From: an uncultured Selenomonadaceae bacterium
Lineage (GTDB): Bacteria; Bacillota; Negativicutes; Selenomonadales; Selenomonadaceae
Reading direction: 5' to 3'
DNA length: 55,847 bases
Assembly: GCA_905233135.1 (NCBI GenBank)
Contig: CAJOCQ010000012.1
Span: forward strand, 1-55,847
In this document: one piece after another, positions 43,053 to 51,120 of the stretch
Layout of the letters: each line of letters opens with the position of its first letter
Position numbering within the stretch: position 1 is the first letter of the stretch
Position numbers and translations under genes: made by a program
Notes under the pieces: generated by a model
What the model was told of the DNA's origin: nothing
The model's input: the letters and a program-made list of their open reading frames with translations, nothing else
Database searches by the model: none

Positions 43053-43295
43053 TAAATGTACTTTCTTTTTTCAAGCGCAAAAAAAGAAAGTACCAAAGAA
43101 AAAGTGCTTTTATCGCATTTGCGCCCGTTCAACTTTTTTCACGTCGAGCATTGAAGAAAGTTTAGTTCTTCGCCGCGTCTTATTTTAGTTGCAGTAAGTT
43201 TGGTAGGCGACAAAAAAAGGCGTGAACGGGCGAGTTGCACCAACGCCGCGCATCCTGCGCAGTGCAAGGGGCGCACGTCCTGTGCGCCCTCATAT
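43053..43295. repeat. Modular intergenic repeat, copy 2
   Basis: TTAAATGTAC then a hairpin with arms GTACTTTCTTTTTT (43058-43071) and AAAAAAAGAAAGTAC (43079-43093), AAGTGCTTTT, then a segment bounded by CGCCCGTTCA (43122-43131) and TGAACGGGCG (43223-43232), 91 bp apart, the same spacing as copy 1. Next GGGCGCAC-GTCCT-GTGCGCCC (43269-43289), an 8-bp stem whose loop is the complement of AGGAC. It fills the 308-bp gap between mutS and queH; a half word-repeat (CTAGTCTTTAGGCTTTATTC) adjoins it on the queH side. Confidence 0.8.
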
Positions 43296-43311
43296 TTCAA
43301 TTTCCTAGTCT

Positions 43312-43920
43312 TTAGGCTTTATTCCCTAATTTTCGCAAATGCTTAATTTCTTTGCTGAAGCGTTCCTCTTCGCTGAAAATGCAACCGCAATAATTTTGGC
43401 GGTACAGTTCCAATTCCAAGCTTATATCAATTCCGCGTTGCCAACCTGCGCGAAAATCTTCATAGTAAAATTGCACGCCGTAAACTTTGGCGAAATGTTC
43501 CGCAATTTTTTTCATAAGTTCGTGATTTTGATAAATGCTGTAAAAAAGCGTTGAAGTAAAAATTTCAAAATTATTTTCGGAGGCAAATTTCGCCGCTTCA
43601 GAAAGTCGCCACGTATAACAAATTTTGCAGCGATTATGCCAACCGTCAGCACTTTTGAAAGTGTCTTCGTCATTGACACCGCCTACAACATTTGAAACTT
43701 TCGCCAAAAATTCTCTCAAGCCGTAATGATTTTCGGCAAAAAATTTTATGTTGACTTTTTCGGCAAATTCCCGCGCCGCCTTTAAACGTTTTCGCCATTC
43801 TTGGTACGGGTGGATATTCGGATTGAAAAAAAATCCTGCGGGCTCAAAACCTTCCGCGCGTAATTTTTCAGTTGGATAACACGAACAAGGACCGCAACAC
43901 ATATGCATTAAAATTTTCAT
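43312..43920 (-). CDS. queH: Epoxyqueuosine reductase QueH
   Basis: 202 residues. Cysteine motifs HMCCGPCSCYPTEKLR at the start, NRCKICYTWRLSEAA in the middle and QNYCGCIFSEEE near the end match QueH, which reduces epoxyqueuosine to queuosine in tRNA with an iron-sulfur cluster. FTSTLFYSIYQNHELMK is also typical. Its ATG overlaps the stop of the upstream FliH-like gene (ATGA), so the two are translationally coupled. Confidence 0.92.
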   Translation of the reverse strand: MKILMHMCCGPCSCYPTEKLRAEGFEPAGFFFNPNIHPYQEWRKRLKAAREFAEKVNIKFFAENHYGLREFLAKVSNVVGGVNDEDTFKSADGWHNRCKICYTWRLSEAAKFASENNFEIFTSTLFYSIYQNHELMKKIAEHFAKVYGVQFYYEDFRAGWQRGIDISLELELYRQNYCGCIFSEEERFSKEIKHLRKLGNKA

Positions 43921-44801
43921 TTATGCAAGACCGTTTTAATTGCGTCCTTCAAAAGTTCAAGTTGAGTTGAGAGCCGCGCGTCAACGCCGCCGTTAGGCGT
44001 TTCAATTACAACATCGCCCGGCTTTAATGCTTCGTCTGAAACAACTTCCAAAATTGCCGTGCCGTCCGTCAACATTGATTGAAATTCGGTACGCGCCATT
44101 AAAATTAAATCGTAGCTGTCGGGCTCGACGTGAACTTTTATTTCTTTTTGGTCGCGCACAAATTTTATTGCTTCACGAACAACGGGCAAAATTACCTGCG
44201 GCGCGTCCAAAAAATGTTGCGGAATAATTTTTTCTATTGCCTGCAAAACAACTTTAACAATGTCATCTTCCGCGCGGATAAAATATTCTGAAGTTTGTTC
44301 TTTGGCGTCTTGAATTGTTTTTTGCGCCTTTGCGTTGGCGTTGTTAATGGCGTCTTTCAATTCTTGGCGAACTGCTTTTTCGCCGTCTTCGCGCCCTGTT
44401 TTAACGCCTTCTTCGTAACCTTGCGCGTAGCCTTGTTCGTGCCCTTCTTTTTGCGCTTTTTCGCCCAATTCTTTAGCGTCGGCTTCGGCGCGTTCTCTTG
44501 TTTCTGCAATGATTTTGTCGCATTCGTTTTGAGTTTCTTGCACGAGCATTTTTGTTTGAAAGTCGGCTTCTTTGTATTTTTCTTCGGCGGCTTGAGAACG
44601 TTTAAAAGCTTCTGACAAAATCATTTCGGATTGCGCGGCGGCGTCTGACAAAATTTTTTCGGCTTCGGATTCTGCCTCTTCGATGTCGTCGGGCGTTTGT
44701 TGTTTTAGCAATTCTTCCATTTGGCGGCGTTTGCTTATCGGTGCTTCGACTATGAAGGGTTCGGTATTCATTGCGTATTTTAGGATTTTATTTTCTCTCA
44801 T
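43917..44801 (-). CDS. FliH-like coiled-coil protein
   Basis: About 294 residues. The N-terminus is acidic and helical, followed by a long coiled coil rich in Glu, Lys and Ala (EEAESEAEKILSDAAAQSEM and onward) with a glycine-spaced HEQGYAQGYEEGVKTGREDG typical of FliH. The C-terminal domain (DIVKVVLQAIEKIIPQHFLD, VVSDEALKPGDVVIETPNGG, DARLSTQLELLKDAI) resembles FliH/YscL, the peripheral stalk of the flagellar export ATPase. No other flagellar gene is in the window; a V-ATPase E-type stalk is the alternative. The start is uncertain: ATG 44801 or GTG 44810, neither with a strong ribosome site. Confidence 0.75.
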   Translation of the reverse strand: MRENKILKYAMNTEPFIVEAPISKRRQMEELLKQQTPDDIEEAESEAEKILSDAAAQSEMILSEAFKRSQAAEEKYKEADFQTKMLVQETQNECDKIIAETRERAEADAKELGEKAQKEGHEQGYAQGYEEGVKTGREDGEKAVRQELKDAINNANAKAQKTIQDAKEQTSEYFIRAEDDIVKVVLQAIEKIIPQHFLDAPQVILPVVREAIKFVRDQKEIKVHVEPDSYDLILMARTEFQSMLTDGTAILEVVSDEALKPGDVVIETPNGGVDARLSTQLELLKDAIKTVLHK

Positions 44802-44868
44802 AAGCTTCACTTCGTTTCAAAATTTTTTCAAAGTTTAACACAGCAAAATTTTTTATACAAGAATTTGA

Positions 44869-44897
44869 TTGAAAAATATTCGCCGTTATGTTATACA
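44869..44897 (+). promoter_or_regulatory. Promoter of HI0933-family flavoprotein gene
   Basis: TTGAAA (44869-44874), 17-bp spacer, TATACA (44892-44897), 26 bp before the ATG at 44924. Confidence 0.65.
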
Positions 44898-44923
44898 TTA
44901 CAAAAAATGTTGGAGCAGATTAA

Positions 44924-46159
44924 ATGAGAAAAATTATAGTGATAGGCGGCGGCGCGGCGGGAATTATGGCGGCAATTCGTGCCGCTGAAAACGGCGCGCA
45001 GGTTATTTTGTTTGAAAGAAATAACAAGCTCGGCAGGAAGTTAAGCATTACGGGTAAAGGGCGTTGCAACCTTACCAACGCTGCAGATACTCAAGAAATT
45101 ATTAAAAATATTCCCGGCAACGGCAAATTTTTAAACAGCGTGCTGAACAGTTTTACTTCGAATGACACGATAAATTTTTTTGAAAGTTTGGGCTTGAAAA
45201 CGAAATTGGAACGCGGTAACAGAATTTTTCCTGCAAGCGACAGCGCGGCTGAAGTTATTGAAGTTTTGACGCGGGAGCTTGAAAATTTAGGCGTTGAAGT
45301 TCGTTTAAATTCGCGCGTTGAAAATATTATTTCTGACGGTGAAAAAATTTTAGGAGTTGAAGTCCAGGGAAAATTTTTTGACTGCGACGCGGTAATTTTG
45401 GCAACGGGCGGCGCGTCATATCCTGCTACGGGTTCAACGGGCGATGGCTTTAACTTCGCAAAAAATTTAGGGCATACCGTGACAGAAATTTTGCCCGCGC
45501 TCGTACCGCTTGAAACCGAAGAAGAATTTGTACAAGATTTGCAGGGACTTTCGCTAAAAAATGTGCGCGTAACTTTAAAAGCCAATGAAAAATTTGTAGC
45601 AGAAATTTTCGGCGAAATGCTCTTTACGCACTTTGGAATTTCGGGACCGATAATTTTAACATTGAGCCGGCAAGTTGCAAAACTTTTGGCGGAAAAAAAT
45701 TTTGTCGAAGTGCTGATAAATTTAAAGCCGGCATTGACGCCCGAACAACTCGACGCAAGAATTTTAAGAGACTTTGAAAAATTCAAGGGCAAAATAATTA
45801 AAAACGCGCTGATTGAACTTTTGCCGCAAAAATTAATTCCCGTCATTTTAGATTTGGCGTACATTGACGAAAACAAAAAAGTTGACGAAATTACAAAAGT
45901 TGAACGCCAAAAACTTTTAGAAAAATTGCGCGGCTTGCCGCTGACAATTTCGGCGACGCGCCCGCTTTCTGAAGCTATTGTGACGGCGGGCGGCATTTCA
46001 ATCAAAGAAATTAATCCGAAAACTATGGAATCTAAAATTGTAAAAAATTTATTTATCGTCGGCGAAGTGCTGGATATTGACGGCAACACGGGCGGTTTTA
46101 ATTTGCAAGCGGCTTGGGCAATGGGCAACGCGGCGGGAAATTTTGCCGCGCAAAAATGA
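44924..46159 (+). CDS. HI0933-family FAD-binding protein
   Basis: 411 residues. FAD motif IVIGGGAAGIMAAIRAAENG, followed by the family signature NNKLGRKLSITGKGRCNLTN, the middle LATGGASYPATGSTGDGF and the C-terminal FIVGEVLDIDGNTGGFNLQA AWAMG. This family (HI0933/YhiN/BaiN) contains putative NAD(P)H-dependent flavin oxidoreductases; BaiN acts on bile acids in a gut Clostridium, but family-wide function is not settled. The toxin-antitoxin pair starts 23 bp after its stop. Confidence 0.9.
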   Translation: MRKIIVIGGGAAGIMAAIRAAENGAQVILFERNNKLGRKLSITGKGRCNLTNAADTQEIIKNIPGNGKFLNSVLNSFTSNDTINFFESLGLKTKLERGNRIFPASDSAAEVIEVLTRELENLGVEVRLNSRVENIISDGEKILGVEVQGKFFDCDAVILATGGASYPATGSTGDGFNFAKNLGHTVTEILPALVPLETEEEFVQDLQGLSLKNVRVTLKANEKFVAEIFGEMLFTHFGISGPIILTLSRQVAKLLAEKNFVEVLINLKPALTPEQLDARILRDFEKFKGKIIKNALIELLPQKLIPVILDLAYIDENKKVDEITKVERQKLLEKLRGLPLTISATRPLSEAIVTAGGISIKEINPKTMESKIVKNLFIVGEVLDIDGNTGGFNLQAAWAMGNAAGNFAAQK

Positions 46160-46182
46160 AAAATTTTTTTGAGGTGATACAA

Positions 46183-46446
46183 ATGACAGAAACCATAAGT
46201 ATTTCCGTCGCAAGTGAAGATTTAAAAGAATTTCAAGAAAAAACCGGAATGAGTTTGAATGACTGCATAAAAATTTTGATTAACAGCGTAAAGTACGGCG
46301 GCAAATTGGAATTTGATACATTTTGGAGCGACGAAAATATGAACTATTTAAAAAAAGCTGTTGACGATATAAATAACGACAGAAATCTTGTAAAATTTAC
46401 TGACGAAGAGTGGGAGAAATTTGTAAATGAACAAGATATTCACTGA
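46183..46446 (+). CDS. RelB/DinJ-family antitoxin
   Basis: 87 residues. N-terminal ribbon-helix-helix-like segment (TETISISVASEDLKEFQEKT GMSLNDCIKILINS) and a C-terminal part likely to wrap the toxin (VDDINNDRNLVKFTDEEWEK). GAGGT fixes the ATG at 46183. Overlaps the toxin gene by 20 bp, as usual for type II pairs; it should bind its own promoter with the toxin. Confidence 0.85.
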   Translation: MTETISISVASEDLKEFQEKTGMSLNDCIKILINSVKYGGKLEFDTFWSDENMNYLKKAVDDINNDRNLVKFTDEEWEKFVNEQDIH

Positions 46447-46690
46447 TCAAGGCTTTAAAGATTTTCTTTATTGGCAGTATCAAGACAAAAAAACGTTTAA
46501 AAAAATTTTGGATTTATTGAAAGACATTGATCGCAACGGCTATAAATGCAAAGGAAAACCTGAACCGTTAAAGGGAGATTTATCCGGCTGGTGGAGTGTC
46601 AGAATTGATGAAAAAAACCGTTTAGTTTTCCGAATTGAAAATGAAATTATAGAAATATTAAAATGCGATACACATTACGGCGACAAATAA
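46427..46690 (+). CDS. YoeB/Txe-family mRNA interferase toxin
   Basis: 87 residues of the RelE/YoeB fold: IFTDQGFKDFLYWQYQDKKT, then KILDLLKDIDRNGYKCKGKP EPLKGDLSGWWSVRIDEKNR LVFRI and the C-terminal CDTHYGDK. The catalytic histidine and tyrosine near the end (THYG) match the YoeB HYxx end, and the arginine in SVRIDEKNRLVF is present. Cuts mRNA on the ribosome when freed from the antitoxin encoded just before it. Confidence 0.9.
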   Translation: MNKIFTDQGFKDFLYWQYQDKKTFKKILDLLKDIDRNGYKCKGKPEPLKGDLSGWWSVRIDEKNRLVFRIENEIIEILKCDTHYGDK

Positions 46691-46717
46691 ATTTTTAGTT
46701 TGTATTGAGGTTAATAA

Positions 46718-47893
46718 ATGATAAGCGTTACAAAATTACTTTTTGCAAGAAATTATTTCGGCGACAGTTTACGCTACACGAAAAACGCGCACAAAATGAC
46801 GAGCGGCGCGGCGGAGGGCGTAGGACCTGTTGTAGTTTGGAATTCAACGCGCACTTGCAATTTGAAATGCCGTCATTGCTATATGGATTCTGATTCGCGC
46901 AGGTACAATGACGAACTTTCGACAATCGAGGCGAAAAAATTTATTGACGATTTGGCAGAATTTAAAGTGCCCGTGCTTTTATTTTCGGGCGGCGAACCTT
47001 TAATGCGGCAAGATTTTTTTGAGCTTGCCGAATATGCCGCCAAAAAAAATGTTCGCCCGACTCTTTCAACGAACGGCACATTGATAACGCGCGAAGTTGC
47101 AGAAAAAATTAAAAATATCGGCGTCGGCTACGTTGGAATTTCGCTTGACGGTTTAAAAAATGTCAATGATAAATTTCGCGGCGTGGAAGGAGCTTTTCAA
47201 CGCGCAATGGCGGGAATTGAAAATTGCGTGGCAGTAGGACAGCGCGTCGGCTTGCGTTTTACGATTAACCGCCATAACTTTGAAGAGCTTGACAAAATTT
47301 TTGATTTTATCGAGGCTGAAAAAATTAACCGCGTATGTTTTTATCATTTGGTTTACAGCGGGCGCGGCAGTAAAATGATTGACGAAGATTTAACGCCCGC
47401 CGAATCCCGCGCGGCTATGGATAAAATTATTGCGCGTACAAAAGATTTTGAAAGGCGCGGGCTTGAGAAAGAAATTTTGACGGTTGATAATCACTGCGAC
47501 GGCGTTTATATGTACTTAAAAAATTTGTACGAAGGCGATATTGAAACTGCCGCGCAAGTTAAAAAATTTATTTCAATGAACGGCGGCAACCGTTCGGGAA
47601 TTGCATTCGGCGAAGTTGACCCTGCGGGCTATGTGCACCCTGACCAATTCACGCAACATTATACTTTCGGCAATGTTCGAGAAAGAAAATTCGGCGATAT
47701 TTGGACAGATACAAGCAACGAAATTTTGTCGGGCTTGAAAAATCGTAAGCCGCTGTTAAAAGGGCGTTGTTCAACTTGCAAATTTCTTGACAACTGCAAC
47801 GGCAATTTTCGCACGCGCGCAGAAGCCAAGACTGGCGATTTTTGGGAATCCGACCCCGCTTGTTATTTGACTGACGAAGAAATTAACGGCTGA
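46718..47893 (+). CDS. Radical SAM enzyme, NirJ1/AhbC-like (heme pathway)
   Basis: 391 residues. N-terminal MISVTKLLFARNYFGDSLRY and GVGPVVVWNSTRTCNLKCRH CYMDSDS, with the CxxxCxxC iron-sulfur site, then LLFSGGEPLMRQDFFEL. The C-terminal region holds cysteines (GRCSTCKFLDNCNGNFRTRA and DPACY) for a second cluster as in SPASM-type enzymes. This start and motif order fits the NirJ1/AhbC group, which removes acetate side chains from didecarboxysiroheme in the alternative heme route. Other genes of that pathway are not in the window. Ribosome site GAGGT; a terminator overlaps the stop codon. Confidence 0.78.
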   Translation: MISVTKLLFARNYFGDSLRYTKNAHKMTSGAAEGVGPVVVWNSTRTCNLKCRHCYMDSDSRRYNDELSTIEAKKFIDDLAEFKVPVLLFSGGEPLMRQDFFELAEYAAKKNVRPTLSTNGTLITREVAEKIKNIGVGYVGISLDGLKNVNDKFRGVEGAFQRAMAGIENCVAVGQRVGLRFTINRHNFEELDKIFDFIEAEKINRVCFYHLVYSGRGSKMIDEDLTPAESRAAMDKIIARTKDFERRGLEKEILTVDNHCDGVYMYLKNLYEGDIETAAQVKKFISMNGGNRSGIAFGEVDPAGYVHPDQFTQHYTFGNVRERKFGDIWTDTSNEILSGLKNRKPLLKGRCSTCKFLDNCNGNFRTRAEAKTGDFWESDPACYLTDEEING

Positions 47894-47914
47894 TAAATTT
47901 CAGCCGCTTTTTTA
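47887..47914 (+). terminator. Terminator after NirJ1-like gene
   Basis: CGGCTGA-TAAAT-TTCAGCCG followed by CTTTTTTTATT. The stop codon lies within the left arm. Confidence 0.85.
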
Positions 47915-47943
47915 TTGCAGGAAAAAGTTTTTTGTTATAAAAT
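47915..47943 (+). promoter_or_regulatory. Possible promoter of YjiH-like gene
   Basis: TTGCAG (47915-47920), 17-bp spacer, TAAAAT (47938-47943), 50 bp before the ATG at 47993. Confidence 0.5.
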
Positions 47944-47992
47944 ACAATTTGTTTTTTTATATCAGCCTGAAAGGAGTATTAACAAAAAAATT

Positions 47993-49360
47993 ATGGAGCA
48001 AAAAAAAGAAGGTTCACTTGCGGGCTTTTTAGTTCCGTCAATCGTTGGAATAATTCTTTTTATGATTCCCGTACAGTACGACGGCAGCTGGACAATCGTG
48101 GTAAAAATTATTGCGGATATGATTAGCCAAGCAATAGGAGACTTTTTACCGTTACTTTGTTTAGGTATCGTCACAATTTCGGCTGTACTGGGAGTTATTT
48201 TTTTGAGCAAGCCGAATTTTATTGCAACTTATCCGATCGTGGCGAATACATTTTCAACAACTGCAGTTTGGGTAGTTATCAGAATAATCGGCGCGGTTTT
48301 TTTGTGGCTTACGTATTTGGGAATTGGTGCGGACGATGAAAGCGGCGGCGTAATTTCAATGATAACTTCGCCCGACAACGGTGGCTTTGTTTTGAATGAC
48401 TTGCTTACAGTTTTGGTTGTAATATTTTTATTGGCGGGCTTGTTACTGCCCCTGCTTTTAGATTTTGGTTTATTGGAATTTATAGGCGCAATGCTTACAA
48501 AAATAATGCGCCCCGTGTTTACAATTCCGGGACGCGCGGCTGTTGACTGTATAACAAGTTGGATAGGCGACGGTACATTGGGCGTTATGCTGACTGCCAA
48601 CCAATACGAAGGCGGCTATTATTCAAAACGTGAAGCAGCAATTATTTCTACAACATTTTCTGCGGTGTCGATAACTTTTTCAATCGTTGTACTCGCGCAG
48701 GTCGGCTTAATGGAATATTTCGGCGCGTACTATCTTTTAATCTGCTTGATAGGCGTTGCTTGCGCGTTGATAATTCCGAGAATCCCGCCGTTGTCCTTGA
48801 AAAAAGATGAATATTTAGTGCCGGGCAAAGCAATGGGCGAAACGTTGCCTGAAGGTTACACAAGTTCATTTCAGTACGGAATAGCTTTGGCGCGTCAGCG
48901 TGTCGGCGAACATCAAGGATTCGGGCAATTTATGGAAAGTGCTTTTAAAAACGCGGCGGGTATGTGGTTCGGCGTTTTGCCCGTCGTAATGTGCATTGGT
49001 ACGCTTGCACTTGTTTTGGCGAATCATACAACGATTTTTGAAACATTGGGTGCACCGTTTTTGCCGCTGTTAAATTTGCTTGACGTACCGCAGGCGGCGG
49101 AAGTTTCAAAGACAATGATTGTAGGTTTTACTGATATGTTCACGCCGTCGATTATTGCCGCAAAAACTATTACTGTACCGATGTCAAAATTTATTGTTGC
49201 AGTAATTTCTGTCACGCAATTAATTTATCTTTCTGAAGTCGGCGGCTTAATTTTAGGTTCAAAAATTCCCGTCAATCTGCCTGAACTTTTTATATTGTTC
49301 CTTGAACGCACGATTATTAGTATTTTAATTGCAGCACCTGCCGCGCATTTTATTTTTTAA
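47993..49360 (+). CDS. YjiH-family membrane protein (nucleoside-recognition/gate domain)
   Basis: 455 residues with about ten to twelve membrane helices. Segments such as PGRAAVDCITSWIGDGTLGV, QYEGGYYSKREAAIISTTFS and VGFTDMFTPSIIAAKTITVP are typical of the YjiH/SpmA-like gate-domain group. The substrate is unknown. The ATG at 47993 has AAAGGAG unusually far (about 16 nt) upstream; I see no better start. It is followed by an NhaC-type antiporter in the same direction, with a word-repeat hairpin between, so the two may be related in ion or solute balance. Confidence 0.75.
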   Translation: MEQKKEGSLAGFLVPSIVGIILFMIPVQYDGSWTIVVKIIADMISQAIGDFLPLLCLGIVTISAVLGVIFLSKPNFIATYPIVANTFSTTAVWVVIRIIGAVFLWLTYLGIGADDESGGVISMITSPDNGGFVLNDLLTVLVVIFLLAGLLLPLLLDFGLLEFIGAMLTKIMRPVFTIPGRAAVDCITSWIGDGTLGVMLTANQYEGGYYSKREAAIISTTFSAVSITFSIVVLAQVGLMEYFGAYYLLICLIGVACALIIPRIPPLSLKKDEYLVPGKAMGETLPEGYTSSFQYGIALARQRVGEHQGFGQFMESAFKNAAGMWFGVLPVVMCIGTLALVLANHTTIFETLGAPFLPLLNLLDVPQAAEVSKTMIVGFTDMFTPSIIAAKTITVPMSKFIVAVISVTQLIYLSEVGGLILGSKIPVNLPELFILFLERTIISILIAAPAAHFIF

Positions 49361-49422
49361 GGGTTAAGGGCTAAGGGCTAGGGAAATCTTAAAATCCTTA
49401 GTCCTTATTCCTTAGTCCTTAA
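49361..49422. repeat. Word-repeat hairpin (GGGTTAAGGGCTAAGGGCTAGGG type)
   Basis: Left arm GGGTTAAGGGCTAAGGGCTA/GGGA, right arm TCCTTAGTCCTTATTCCTTA/GTCCTTAA. It starts at the stop codon of the YjiH-like gene and ends shortly before the AAAGGAAG ribosome site of the next gene. Confidence 0.7.
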
Positions 49423-49449
49423 AAACTGACTGAAAGGAAGTTTTTCAAA

Positions 49450-50946
49450 TTGGAAGCGTCAGCAATTTCACTATTGCCGCCAATAATCACAATCGTTTTG
49501 GCGTTGGCAATAAAGGAAGTATATTTTTCGCTGATAATAGGAATATTTTCGGGTGCAATGCTGTTCACGGGCGGAGACTTTTTGCAGTCAATAATAAAAT
49601 TTTTTGAAATAATGGCGGGCAAAGTCGGCGGCAACGTAAATATTTTAGCGTTCCTTGTAATATTGGGAATATTGGTTGCGGCAATAACGCGCTCGGGTGC
49701 AACGCGCGCTTACGGCGAATTGGCGCGGCGCGTCATTTCGGGAAAAAAATCCGCAATGGGTTTAACTGCATTTTTGGGAATTTTAATTTTTATCGACGAT
49801 TATTTTAACTGCTTGACAGTTGGAACGGTAATGCGCCCCGTTACAGACAAATTTAAAATTGCCCGCGCAAAAATCGCTTACATAATCGATTCAACAGCCG
49901 CGCCAATCTGTATAATTGCGCCTGTTTCAAGTTGGGCGGCGGCGGTCGGCTCTTCACTGCCTGAAGGCGCAAATATTGACGGCTTCGCACTTTTCCTGCA
50001 AACAATTCCTTTCAACCTGTACGCAATTTTAACAATGGCGTTTATGATTTTTATAATTGTCAGCGGCAGAGATTATGCAACGATGGGAAAAGCAGTACAA
50101 GAATTTAAAATCCCCGCCGAATATAAAGACACCGCCCAAATTGAAGAAAGCGGCGGCGGCAACGGTAAAATTATTGACTTGGTACTCCCGCTGTTGGTTT
50201 TAATAATTGCCTGCGTTTATGGAATGTTATACACGGGCGGCATTAACGAAGGTAAAACTATAGCAGAATCTTTTGCAGATTGTGACGCGTCAGCATCTTT
50301 GGCGTTGGGCAGTTTTATTGCGCTGATATTTATTTTCTTGCTGTACATACCGCGCGGCGTCATAAAGTTCGCCGAGTTTTGCGAATGTTTCGCGCAGGGC
50401 TTTAAAGCAATGGTTCCCGCAATATTTATTTTGTGCTTGGCGTGGACACTTTCGGGAATTTGCGGCACGGATTATTTAAATTTGGGCGGCTACGTTGGAA
50501 CGATAGTTCATGAACATTCGCAAGTTGCAGTTTTCTTGCCTGTAATATTTTTCTTGATTGCAATAGGTTTAGCGTTTGCAACGGGGACAAGTTGGGGAAC
50601 ATTTGGGATTTTAATCCCAATAGCAATGGCGGTAATAAATTTGACGCCTGAAACTTATCAAATGTTGGTACTTTGCATAGCGGCAATATTATCTGGGGCA
50701 GTCGGCGGCGACCACGCTTCGCCAATTTCTGACACAACAATTTTGGCGTCGGCTGGTGCGCAGTGCAGTCACCTTGAACACGTTGAAACGCAAGTACCGT
50801 ACGTTTTGACAGTATCGGCTTGTTGCATTGTAGGCTTTTTGGTTGACGGATTCACGCAAAACGGCTGGCTCGGATTGGCAGTAAGTTTCGCCTGTTTAGT
50901 TTTGATAATGTTTATTATAAAAATGAAAGTGCCTGCAACCGAATAA
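49450..50946 (+). CDS. NhaC-family Na+/H+ antiporter-like transporter
   Basis: 498 residues, about twelve membrane helices. Family signatures: LILGILIFIDDYFNCLTVGTVM-like segment (LGILIFIDDYFNCLTVGTVM), ARAKIAYIIDSTAAPICIIA PVSSWAA and FATGTSWGTFGILIPIAMAV with SGAVGGDHASPISDTTILAS. The aspartates in FIDDYF and GGDHASPISD lie in membrane segments and probably bind the cation. Relatives exchange Na+ for H+, or malate/lactate; substrate not certain. TTG start at 49450 behind AAAGGAAG. Confidence 0.87.
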   Translation: MEASAISLLPPIITIVLALAIKEVYFSLIIGIFSGAMLFTGGDFLQSIIKFFEIMAGKVGGNVNILAFLVILGILVAAITRSGATRAYGELARRVISGKKSAMGLTAFLGILIFIDDYFNCLTVGTVMRPVTDKFKIARAKIAYIIDSTAAPICIIAPVSSWAAAVGSSLPEGANIDGFALFLQTIPFNLYAILTMAFMIFIIVSGRDYATMGKAVQEFKIPAEYKDTAQIEESGGGNGKIIDLVLPLLVLIIACVYGMLYTGGINEGKTIAESFADCDASASLALGSFIALIFIFLLYIPRGVIKFAEFCECFAQGFKAMVPAIFILCLAWTLSGICGTDYLNLGGYVGTIVHEHSQVAVFLPVIFFLIAIGLAFATGTSWGTFGILIPIAMAVINLTPETYQMLVLCIAAILSGAVGGDHASPISDTTILASAGAQCSHLEHVETQVPYVLTVSACCIVGFLVDGFTQNGWLGLAVSFACLVLIMFIIKMKVPATE

Positions 50947-51035
50947 AGACTAAGGATTAAAGACTAGGGATTAGTGAAAAAGCGGCGTGCAGGACGCGCG
51001 GCGATTTTTTTCTGCTAAAGAAAGAACATTTAATT
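50945..51035. repeat. Short modular repeat, copy 7, with half word-repeat
   Basis: AAGACTAAGGATTAAAGACT/AGGGATTAGTGAAAAAGC, then GCGTGC-AGGAC-GCGCGGC (AGGAC loop), TTTTTTTCTG, and AAAGAAAGAACATTTAATTAG. It keeps the order and the outer edge ACATTTAAT of the larger copies but lacks the long middle segment. Confidence 0.65.
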
Positions 51036-51120
51036 AGAAAAAATTAAAAACTTAATAAAAAAAACAGAATTGTTGCCAAAAATAATTGCGGCGTTTAAAA
51101 TAATTTTGGAGGTGTTTCAT

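Noticed and set aside
45091..46182. Long open frame (363 codons) on the minus strand opposite the HI0933 flavoprotein gene
   Set aside because: The plus strand has all family motifs and a ribosome site; the opposite frame is Ser/Lys/Phe-rich without recognisable domains and is a composition effect.
46114..46182. Upstream extension of the RelB-like antitoxin by 23 residues
   Set aside because: The extension overlaps the end of the flavoprotein gene, and GAGGT stands directly before the ATG at 46183.
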